DNA of 64,000 nucleotides, taken from contig RXIW01000004.1 of assembly GCA_003989065.1 (NCBI GenBank), forward strand, positions 1 through 64,000. Direction: 5' to 3'. Below, one piece after another: positions 46,667-54,447 of the stretch. Under the pieces are notes generated by a model. That model worked only from the letters and a program-made list of their open reading frames with translations. It made no database searches and was not told the origin of the DNA. Each line of letters opens with the position of its first letter. Within the stretch, counting starts at the first letter, position 1. This DNA is from Candidatus Competibacteraceae bacterium. Lineage in GTDB: Bacteria > Pseudomonadota > Gammaproteobacteria > Competibacterales > Competibacteraceae. The position numbers and the translations under genes were made by a program.

Positions 46667-47540
46667 CGGTGGGTTGAGGATCGAGCTGAAGATCGGTGGG
46701 AGGGGGTTCCGCCGGAACCGTTGAGGTGGGGATCGAAGGAGCCGAGGTTGCTGCATCCGCCGCGACGGGTAGCCGGGTGGCCAGGATCAGGGTCTTGTCG
46801 TCGTGGGTGCGCTGGTCGATGGCCGGGCTGGCCAGGAAGCGCTCCAGCGCGGTCGCCAGTTCCTCTGGGCGACCCGTCGCGGGATAGTCGCGCAGATGCT
46901 GGAACAGCGGACGAAAGAAGGGAATATGGGCCTGCCGGGTCTGATAGTGCAGGGCCAGCCGTTGCAGGCCGTCGCTGAGCAGGGCGATTTCGGCGATCGG
47001 TTCGTTCAACACAGCGCATTCCAGCCGGGTGACAGCGTTGCTGTCGGTCACGAAATAGGTCTCGTTGGCGTACTCTCCGCCTTGCGGCCAGAACACCGGC
47101 CGGTAGCCGGTCGGGCCGCCGATCACGATGGCGCCGTCGCCGATCTGCAGGAACAGCGCGCGATCGGCCGCGACCACCGCCCCCAGCAGAGTGCAGGCGA
47201 AGGCCCGCAGCGGTAGGCTGGCTTCGGCCGCGCGTCGCTCTAGCGCGGCCCGCACCCGTTGGAACAGGCTTGCAGCCATGGCCGGCATCCAGTCGGCGGT
47301 CGGGGGGTCGGCCAAGCGAGCTGCGCATTCGTCCAGCAGGGTTTGGCAGGCTAGCGCCGCGCCGGTGCGGGATTCGGCGGCGCTGCCGGCCCCGTCGGCG
47401 ACGGCCAGCGCCAGGATGGAGTCACCGTCGGGCGTTGCCAGCACGCGGCTGGCGCAGTCGTCCTGGCACTCGGTCCCTTCAGTCAGGTGGGCTACGCCTG
47501 GGACGCTGGCGCAGACGTAGCGCCACCCGCCTTCGTTCAC
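46617..47540 (-). CDS. PP2C-type protein phosphatase (YegK-like)
   Basis: A 307-residue metal-dependent phosphatase. Motifs are [11 protein letters not shown], the metal aspartate in [37 protein letters not shown] and [11 protein letters not shown], in PP2C order. A proline- and threonine-rich tail of about 45 residues ends the protein. It starts at the GTG at 47540, whose GTGA overlaps the stop of the VWA gene, so the two are translationally coupled. It should remove phosphates placed by the adjacent kinase. Confidence 0.88.
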   Translation of the reverse strand: MNEGGWRYVCASVPGVAHLTEGTECQDDCASRVLATPDGDSILALAVADGAGSAAESRTGAALACQTLLDECAARLADPPTADWMPAMAASLFQRVRAALERRAAEASLPLRAFACTLLGAVVAADRALFLQIGDGAIVIGGPTGYRPVFWPQGGEYANETYFVTDSNAVTRLECAVLNEPIAEIALLSDGLQRLALHYQTRQAHIPFFRPLFQHLRDYPATGRPEELATALERFLASPAIDQRTHDDKTLILATRLPVAADAATSAPSIPTSTVPAEPPPTDLQLDPQPTDAAALPDDPAPLASAV

Positions 47541-48232
47541 ACCGAGGCCCAGCCGCTGGGAGCCGTGGGATTGGCCAGCAGCACTTCGGTGCCCGGCACC
47601 GAACGCGACACCGAGCGCATCGAGTTGGACAGCCATTGGAACAGCTCGCGGAAACGCAGGCCGCGCAGGCGCAACGGCTGGCGAACCGAAATCTGCTGCA
47701 AGACATCGAGGTTGGCGCCCTCGACCCCCACCGCGAAGAAGGCGAAGGCGTGCTTGTCCTCGCCCAACCGCACTTCGTGGGCGGCGGCCTTCCAGTCGTC
47801 GGTCGGGCTGCCGTCGGTGATCAGGAACACCCAGGGGCGGAAAAAGGGGATACCGTGCTCCCGATACAGGGTCTTGCGCTGGTCCAGCAGCTCCAGTCCC
47901 TGGACGATCGCCTGGCCCATGGGAGTATCTTTTTGCGCGGTCAACTGCGGCGGGGTGAAATGTTCGGCGGTCTGGAATTCAGTGACCACCTGGACTGGCC
48001 CGAAGGTGACGATGGCGATCTCGACTCGCTTGGCGGCGAGGCTATCGGCCAGCAGCTCCTCCTTGAAGGTGGCCAGTCCCTGGTTCAGTTCGATGATCGG
48101 ATGACCGTTCATCGACCAGGAATTGTCGAGCAGCAGCACGCAGGGACAGCGTGGTTCCGGGTTATCGGCAAATTCGGCGACACTAAAGTCCACCTCGAAC
48201 GGGGTTTGGCGGAGCAGGTCGAGTTCGTTCAT
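47537..48232 (-). CDS. VWA-domain protein (TerY/YegL-like)
   Basis: A 231-residue von Willebrand A protein. The MIDAS metal site is complete: DNSWSMNG (DxSxS), the threonine in KDTPMGQAI, and the aspartate in [11 protein letters not shown]. No signal peptide is present, so it is cytoplasmic. TerY/YegL proteins pair with a PP2C phosphatase and a kinase in a conserved triad linked by Anantharaman, Iyer and Aravind to Ter-type stress responses. It is the first gene of that triad here. No terD-like genes are seen in the window. Confidence 0.9.
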   Translation of the reverse strand: MNELDLLRQTPFEVDFSVAEFADNPEPRCPCVLLLDNSWSMNGHPIIELNQGLATFKEELLADSLAAKRVEIAIVTFGPVQVVTEFQTAEHFTPPQLTAQKDTPMGQAIVQGLELLDQRKTLYREHGIPFFRPWVFLITDGSPTDDWKAAAHEVRLGEDKHAFAFFAVGVEGANLDVLQQISVRQPLRLRGLRFRELFQWLSNSMRSVSRSVPGTEVLLANPTAPSGWASV

Positions 48233-48483
48233 CGCGAGTCATCTCTAACTGACAGGAGGCGTGGGTGCCACGCCGTGAAATATACCGTAATCCATGAAGG
48301 GTAAGCGTAGCTTCCACAACATTATGTTTAGGTTACCGATGGCTGCAAGTCCGCCCGGCCGCGCTATTCGATGTCCCGGCCATCGCTATAATGGCGGCCG
48401 TGTTCCAGGAAGGAACCGTAATCCCAGGGGCTGTCGCCCTACCATCCCAGTTCTGATGCTTTCGCCCGATCCGAGCCTGAATC
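48233..48483. other. 251-bp divergent region between the VWA triad and the polysaccharide genes
   Basis: It separates the minus-strand triad from the plus-strand secreted hydrolase gene. A perfect TATAAT at 48386-48391 could be the -10 of the hydrolase gene, with a start near 48398, but no good -35 accompanies it. No reading frame is supported. Confidence 0.45.
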
Positions 48484-50691
48484 ATGTCCGATTTTTTCCT
48501 CCGTCTGGTCGTTGCAGGCGCTGTCGTCGTGCTGGCCACCATGCGGCTGGGCTCTGCCGCCGAAGCGTCGCTGCAGGTGACCATCGACCTGCGCGGCGGT
48601 CCGGTCAGCGCCTTCGTTCCGTCAGCGGCGCTGGGCGCAGGGGTGGACGGCCATTCCCGCGGCGACGCTGCCGCCATCTATCGTTCGACCACGCTACGCG
48701 CCATGCGCTCCGTTGGCCTGTTGCCGCTCAGCTATCGGTTGCGCACCGAGCTGGGCATCGAAGCCTGGCATTGGAATCCGCGCGGGCGTTGGAGCGACCA
48801 GCGGCGCGCGCAAGGCTACTGGACCTCGGATGACCGGTTGGGCACGCCGATTCTGGCGTCTTTCGGCTATCGGTTGCCCCGCCGCGGCAATACGATCGAC
48901 CAGGCGGAAAACGACGGCTATTCCCGGCTGGCCGACGGCGATCCGAACAGCTTCTGGAAGAGCAATCCCTACCTGGATCGACGCTATACCGGCGAAGACA
49001 ACGATCGCCATCCGCAATGGCTGATCGCCGATCTGGGCCAGCCCCAGCCGGTGAACGCACTGCGCATCCGCTGGGGGAACCCGTATGCGGTGCGCTATAC
49101 GGTGCAATACTGGGAAGGCGAGGACCCGCGCGATCCGGATGAGTATCCCAAAGGCCGCTGGCAAGATTTCCCTGCTGGCGCCGTGAGCGAAGGCCGCGGC
49201 GGCGATCCACTGCTGCGCTTGGGGGCGGAGCCCGTGCCGGTGCGCTTTCTGCGGGTGTTGCTGGAGCAGGGGTCCGGGACCGCCCCGCCGGGTGCGCAAG
49301 ATCCGCGCGATGCGCTCGGCTATGCGGTGCGGGAGATTGCCATCGGGACCCTGGATTCTGACGACCAGTTGCGGGATGTGGTGCGCCACGCCCCCGACCG
49401 CGATCGGCAAACGCGCTTTTTCGTATCGTCCACCGATCCCTGGCACCGCGCCAGCGACCTGGATTCGCACGTCGAACAGCCCGGTATCGATCGGGTGTTC
49501 GCCAGCGGCCTGACCCGCGGACTGCCGATGCTGATGTCGGTGGGCGCCTTGTACGATACCCCGGACAATGCGGCGGCTCTGCTGCGTTATCTGCGCCGGC
49601 GCGGTTATCCGACGCCGCGCATCGAGATCGGCGAGGAGCCGGACGGCCAGTATGCAGCGCCGGAGGACTACGGTGCTTTATATCTGCAGGTGGCGGATGC
49701 GTTGCGGGCAGTGGATCCGACTGTCGTGGTGGGCGGAGCGTCCCTCCAGTCGTTTCAAGCCGCCAATGGAAGCGCCATGATGGCGTGGTCGGGCACGGCG
49801 GTCGCGCCCGACCAGTCGTGGTTGAAGCGTCTGCTGAGCTATTGGCGGGAGCGGGGCCGGCTGGCCGATCTGGGCTTCCTGTCGTTCGAGTGGTATCCCT
49901 TCGACGAGGTGTGCGCGCCGGCGGTGGACGCTCTGCTGCAGGGGCCGGCCTTGCTGAGCGAGGCCGTAGCCCATCTATACGCCCAGGGATTGCCCCGCGG
50001 CACGCCCTTGATCATCACCGAGTACGGCTATTCGGCCTTTTCCGCCCAGGAGGAAGTCGACTTGCCTGGCGCGCTGTTCAACGCTGATGTGGTTGGGACC
50101 TTCCTGGGACTGGGCGGCCAGGCCGCCTACCTGTATGGCCTCGAACCCACCCCCTTGTACCGGGAATCGACCCACTGCGACAACTGGGGCAACAACACCC
50201 TGTTCCTGTCCGATGACCAGCGCCGCATTCTGGCGCGCACCGCGACCTATCACGGGACTACGCTATTGAACCGTCATTGGCTGGGGAACCCGGACCAAGC
50301 TCATCAGGTCTATCCGGCGCGGGTGGAGGGCGGCCAGCCGGACCAGGTATGGCCGCTGACCGCTTATGCGCTGTATCGCCCCGATGGTCGCTGGGCGCTG
50401 TTGCTGGTCAACAAAGACCCGCTGCGAGCCTGGAGCGTCGCGCCGCGCTTCGCCGATTCGGCCGAGGTGGTTGCGCCGCTGCGAGGTCCGGCCGATCTGT
50501 ACCAGTTCTCCGCCGTGCAATACCGGTGGCAGGCCGCCGGCGAACGGGGTCGTCCGTTGCGCAGCCTGCCTCCCCGACACAGCGTGCTGAGCGGCGATGC
50601 GCCGCTGCAGATCGATCTGCCGCCCTGGTCATTGACGGTCGTCCAGGGCGAGGGGCCGCAGCCCAGCCCGCCGCCGGATACGGCGCATTAG
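48484..50691 (+). CDS. Secreted clan GH-A-like glycoside hydrolase with discoidin-type domain
   Basis: A 735-residue exported protein with an N-terminal signal peptide (LRLVVAGAVVVLATMRLGSAAEA). Residues about 125-285 resemble an F5/8C (discoidin) module: NDGYSRLADGDPNSFWKSNPY, WLIADLGQPQPVNALRIRWG and VRFLRVLL. Residues about 300-610 look like a TIM-barrel glycosidase of clan GH-A. The acid/base Glu is proposed in EIGEEPDGQY (about 382-391) and the nucleophile in LIITEYGYSAF (about 515). A small beta domain ends it. The exact GH family is not resolved. The next gene makes a membrane glycosyltransferase, so it may trim the same polymer. Confidence 0.72.
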   Translation: MSDFFLRLVVAGAVVVLATMRLGSAAEASLQVTIDLRGGPVSAFVPSAALGAGVDGHSRGDAAAIYRSTTLRAMRSVGLLPLSYRLRTELGIEAWHWNPRGRWSDQRRAQGYWTSDDRLGTPILASFGYRLPRRGNTIDQAENDGYSRLADGDPNSFWKSNPYLDRRYTGEDNDRHPQWLIADLGQPQPVNALRIRWGNPYAVRYTVQYWEGEDPRDPDEYPKGRWQDFPAGAVSEGRGGDPLLRLGAEPVPVRFLRVLLEQGSGTAPPGAQDPRDALGYAVREIAIGTLDSDDQLRDVVRHAPDRDRQTRFFVSSTDPWHRASDLDSHVEQPGIDRVFASGLTRGLPMLMSVGALYDTPDNAAALLRYLRRRGYPTPRIEIGEEPDGQYAAPEDYGALYLQVADALRAVDPTVVVGGASLQSFQAANGSAMMAWSGTAVAPDQSWLKRLLSYWRERGRLADLGFLSFEWYPFDEVCAPAVDALLQGPALLSEAVAHLYAQGLPRGTPLIITEYGYSAFSAQEEVDLPGALFNADVVGTFLGLGGQAAYLYGLEPTPLYRESTHCDNWGNNTLFLSDDQRRILARTATYHGTTLLNRHWLGNPDQAHQVYPARVEGGQPDQVWPLTAYALYRPDGRWALLLVNKDPLRAWSVAPRFADSAEVVAPLRGPADLYQFSAVQYRWQAAGERGRPLRSLPPRHSVLSGDAPLQIDLPPWSLTVVQGEGPQPSPPPDTAH

Positions 50692-50758
50692 TCACGCGCG
50701 CGACCCGTTCGCGCGAGCCCAGCTTGCCATAGAGCCAGAGAGTCACGATCAGACCCCT

Positions 50759-53700
50759 ATGTCCCAGTCCCCCCTGAACGATCCATCGGCCGAGCGGCCG
50801 AGCGATCCGTCAAGCGATCCACCGCCGGATTCCAGCGCAGGCGAAGCGACGGCCAAACCCATCTTCTTCGATCCGGATCGCAAGCGCTGGCCGCGCCTGC
50901 GGTTGGGGATGACGCTGGTCGGGCTGTCCCTGTCTCTATTGCTGGGCATGCTGGTTCTGAGCATCCTGGCCAGTCCGGTGTTGCCGGCGCTCAATCTGCC
51001 GGGGGCCAGTTTCCTGCCGCAGGGCGCGCACGCTGTGCCGGATGTGCCGGCGCTGGCCCCCGAGCACCCGCTGACCCGGCGCGAGCGTGCCCTGCATCAT
51101 GAGGAGATCAAGCTGGTCCGCGAGCGCGAACGCAGTCTGAACCAATTGCTGGCCCTGCCGCACAAGGCGAATTTTGTGCCGAGCCAACGGCCGCTGGCGA
51201 TCGGGTTCTTCGTCAACTGGGACGACTCCAGCATGAGCTCGCTCAAGCAGAACCTGGACAGTCTGGACATGGTGATCGCCGAGTGGCTGCATTTGGCTGC
51301 GGAGGATGGGTCGTTGCGGGAGAACGATCCAGTGCGAACGACCCATGTGACCGAATACATCCGCGCCCGTCATCCCGATCTTCCGATCGTGCCGCTGGTT
51401 AACAACTGGAACGGCCAGGAATGGGAGGGCGGCAAACTGGGCCGCATGCTGGCCGATCCGGCGGCGCGGGCTCGCGCCATCGATCAGCTGGTGAGGTATG
51501 TCGAACGTCAGCATTACGCCGGGATCAGCATCGACTTCGAGAACATCGACCCCAAGGCCCAGGCCAATTTTCAGCGCTTCATGGCCGAGTTGTACGCGGC
51601 GTTCCATCCTCGCAATCTGCAGGTGTCGGTGAACGTGCCGGCCAGCGATCCGTCTTTCGGATATCGCAAGCTGGCCAGCAACGCCGATTATCTGATCGTG
51701 ATGGCCTACGACGAGCACTGGTCGACCGCTTCGCCCGGCCCGATTGCCGGTCTACCCTGGTTTGCCAAGGTGTTGCGCGAGCGTCAGCGCGATATCCCGG
51801 CCGACAAGATGATCGTGGCGATCGGCAATTACGGTTACGACTGGGAACAGGGTCATCCAGCCGAGGAACGGACCTTCGAGGAAGCGGTGCTAGTGGCCAA
51901 GGAATCGGAAGGCGATATCCATCTGGATCGCGTCTCGCTCAATCCGACCTTCGATTACGCTGACGACAACGACCATATCCACCACGTGTGGATGCTGGAT
52001 GCGGTGACGGCTTTCAACCAGCTGGTGACGATCCGTTCGGTGCAGCCGCGCGGCGTCGCGCTATGGCGTCTGGGCAGCGAGGATCCGTCGCTGTGGAAGA
52101 TCTTTGGTAAGGAAGGCCCGCTGGATGCGGCGCGCGCCGCCGAACTCGGCGATATCCATTTCGGCTATGGCCTGGATTACGAGGGCAAGGGCGAGGTGCT
52201 GGAGGTGACCGCCCAGCCGCACTCTGGCCAGCGGGCCATCGATTTCGATCCCAAGCGAGGGCTGATCACCGCCGAACGCTATACCACCTTTCCCTCGCCG
52301 TACATCATCACCCGGCACGGCGGCGCGGACCGCAAGGTGGCGCTGACCTTCGATGACGGTCCCGATCCGCTGTATACCCCCCAGATCCTCGATGTCCTAC
52401 GCGACGCCAAGGTTCCAGCCACCTTCTTCCTGATCGGGGCCAACGCCCAGATGAATCCGCAACTGGTGCGGCGCGAGGTGGAGGAGGGCCATGAGATCGG
52501 CAACCACACCTTCACCCATCCCAACATCTCGAGCATTTCCCTGACCCAGTTTCAGCTCGAACTGTCGGCTACTCAGCATTTGATGGCCAGCGTCGTGGGG
52601 CGTCATTCGCTGTTGTTCCGGCCACCCTACGCTATCGATTCCGAGCCGGAGACCATCGATCAGGTGCGGCCGATCGAAGTGGCGGCCAGCCAGGGTTATC
52701 TGGTGGTGGGTATGCAGGTCGATCCGGACGACTGGGAGCGACCGGGAGTGGACTGGATCGTGCGGCGGACCGTGGAAGCCGCCGAGCGCGGCGAAGGCAA
52801 TGTGATCCTGCTGCACGATGCCGGTGGCGATCGCAGCCAGACGGTGCAGGCGCTGCCCCGCATCATCGATGAGTTGCGCCAGAAGGGTTTCCAGTTCGTC
52901 ACGGTCGCCGATCTGCTCGGGCGCAGCCGCGACGCGGTGATGCCGCCGGTGCCGCCCGACAGTCTGTGGCGGATCTGGCTGGATGGAGCGGCGTTTGGCT
53001 TGCTCAACTGGTCGATCACGGCCATCCACTGGCTGTTCCTGCTGGGGATCGTGCTGGGCATCGCTCGCCTACTGTTCGTCGGGACCTTGGCCCTGTACCA
53101 ACGTTGGCGTCAGCGCCGGGCGACGTTCGATCCCGCCTATGCGCCGACGGTGGCGGTGGTGGTGCCGGCCTACAACGAGGAGAAGGTAATCGTCCAGACC
53201 ATCGCGTCGCTATTGGCCTGCGATCAGCCTGAACACTTCGAAATCATCGTAGTGGACGACGGCTCCAGCGACGCCACCTACCGGCTGGCCCGCGAGTCCT
53301 TCGCCGACGATCCACGAGTGCGGGTGTACACCAAGGCCAATGGCGGCAAGCCGGCCGCGCTCAATTTCGGCATGTCCCGGACTCAGGCGGAAATCGTGGT
53401 GGCTCTGGATGCCGATACCATCTTTGCCCGCGACACCATTCGCAAGCTGATCCGCCATTTCGCCAATCCCAAGATCGGTGCGGTCGCCGGCAACGCCAAG
53501 GTGGGCAATCGGATCAATCTGCTGACCCGCTGGCAGGCGCTGGAGTACATCACCAGCCAGAACCTCGACCGTCGCGCTTTCGATGTGCTCGACTGCATCA
53601 CCGTGGTGCCCGGCGCGGTGGGGGCTTGGCGGCGCGAGTTGATTCTCCAGGCAGGCGGCTTTACCCCCCTGACCCTGGCGGAGGACGCCGACCTGACCTT

Positions 53701-54262
53701 GGCGATCCGCAAGATGGGCTATGCCATCGTCTACGAGGACGAAGCCGTGGCGCTGACCGAAGCGCCCGATACCGTGCGCGGATTCATCCGCCAGCGCTAC
53801 CGCTGGATGTACGGCACCATGCAGGCGGCATGGAAGCATCGCGATATCCTGTTCCGGCCGCGCTATGGCGCGCTGGGCTTCGTCGCGCTGCCCAACGTGA
53901 TCATCTTCCAGGTATTGTTTCCGCTGGTCTCGCCGATCATGGATCTGTTGTTGATCGGCTCGCTGGGGAGCGCTGCATTCGATTACTGGCATCATCCGGC
54001 CGAGTATTCCCCCGACGCCCTGTGGCGGGTGCTGTTCTATTACGCCCTGTTCGTGGCGGTGGATTATCTGGCCGCCATCCTGGCCTTCGCCCTGGAGCGC
54101 AAGGAAAACTGGTGGCTGCTGATCTGGCTGTTCTGGCAGCGCTTCTTCTATCGCCAGTTGATGTACTACGTGGCGATCAAGAGCACCCTGACCTCGTTGC
54201 GGGGGGCATGGGTCGGCTGGGGCAAGCTGGAACGCAAGGCGACGGTGAAGACCACAGTTTGA
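50759..54262 (+). CDS. Membrane GH18-like / NodB deacetylase / GT2 synthase fusion
   Basis: A 1167-residue protein. A membrane segment near 52-78 is followed by a GH18-like domain (about 145-460) with YAGISIDFENIDP as the barrel-4 motif and MAYDEHWSTASPG. A NodB polysaccharide deacetylase spans about 525-720 (KVALTFDDGPDPLYTP, then GHEIGNHTFTHP and RPPYA). A membrane segment near 745-775 leads to a GT2 synthase at about 795-1030: VVVPAYNEEKVIVQTI, VVDDGSSDATY, ALDADT, EDADLTLAI and the QRYRWMYG Q-x-x-R-W motif. More membrane segments end it. It likely polymerises, exports and deacetylates an aminosugar polymer, PNAG being the best-known case. The GH18 active-site pattern ends in Asp-Phe-Glu instead of the usual DxDxE. 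Confidence 0.9.
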   Translation: MSQSPLNDPSAERPSDPSSDPPPDSSAGEATAKPIFFDPDRKRWPRLRLGMTLVGLSLSLLLGMLVLSILASPVLPALNLPGASFLPQGAHAVPDVPALAPEHPLTRRERALHHEEIKLVRERERSLNQLLALPHKANFVPSQRPLAIGFFVNWDDSSMSSLKQNLDSLDMVIAEWLHLAAEDGSLRENDPVRTTHVTEYIRARHPDLPIVPLVNNWNGQEWEGGKLGRMLADPAARARAIDQLVRYVERQHYAGISIDFENIDPKAQANFQRFMAELYAAFHPRNLQVSVNVPASDPSFGYRKLASNADYLIVMAYDEHWSTASPGPIAGLPWFAKVLRERQRDIPADKMIVAIGNYGYDWEQGHPAEERTFEEAVLVAKESEGDIHLDRVSLNPTFDYADDNDHIHHVWMLDAVTAFNQLVTIRSVQPRGVALWRLGSEDPSLWKIFGKEGPLDAARAAELGDIHFGYGLDYEGKGEVLEVTAQPHSGQRAIDFDPKRGLITAERYTTFPSPYIITRHGGADRKVALTFDDGPDPLYTPQILDVLRDAKVPATFFLIGANAQMNPQLVRREVEEGHEIGNHTFTHPNISSISLTQFQLELSATQHLMASVVGRHSLLFRPPYAIDSEPETIDQVRPIEVAASQGYLVVGMQVDPDDWERPGVDWIVRRTVEAAERGEGNVILLHDAGGDRSQTVQALPRIIDELRQKGFQFVTVADLLGRSRDAVMPPVPPDSLWRIWLDGAAFGLLNWSITAIHWLFLLGIVLGIARLLFVGTLALYQRWRQRRATFDPAYAPTVAVVVPAYNEEKVIVQTIASLLACDQPEHFEIIVVDDGSSDATYRLARESFADDPRVRVYTKANGGKPAALNFGMSRTQAEIVVALDADTIFARDTIRKLIRHFANPKIGAVAGNAKVGNRINLLTRWQALEYITSQNLDRRAFDVLDCITVVPGAVGAWRRELILQAGGFTPLTLAEDADLTLAIRKMGYAIVYEDEAVALTEAPDTVRGFIRQRYRWMYGTMQAAWKHRDILFRPRYGALGFVALPNVIIFQVLFPLVSPIMDLLLIGSLGSAAFDYWHHPAEYSPDALWRVLFYYALFVAVDYLAAILAFALERKENWWLLIWLFWQRFFYRQLMYYVAIKSTLTSLRGAWVGWGKLERKATVKTTV

Positions 54263-54376
54263 TAGCGGGGCGGCTTCGGCTACGCTCGGCAGCGGCTCGG
54301 ACATCGGGTAGGGATGCGGGGTGGTGTGCACGTCGCCCTTGGGCAGCGCGAGTTTTTCGGAAAGCCGCAACAATGG

Positions 54377-54415
54377 GTCGGCGCCGGCTGCGATGATCGC
54401 GCAGCCGGCGCCGAC
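54377..54415. terminator. Perfect 16-bp hairpin between GT2 and ppc genes
   Basis: Bases 54377-54392 pair without mismatch with 54400-54415 around a 7-nt loop. It lies in the 185-bp gap between two converging genes and could stop both transcripts. No U-run follows on either strand, so a Rho-independent role is not certain. The rest of the gap has no supported gene. Confidence 0.6.
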
Positions 54416-54447
54416 GCTGGAAAATGATGAGGAGATTCAGTAGCGCT

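Noticed and set aside
44630-48232. Anti-phage defence island
   Set aside because: VWA-PP2C-kinase triads have been seen near defence genes, but no nuclease, toxin or other defence component lies nearby, so I keep it as a phosphorylation triad only.
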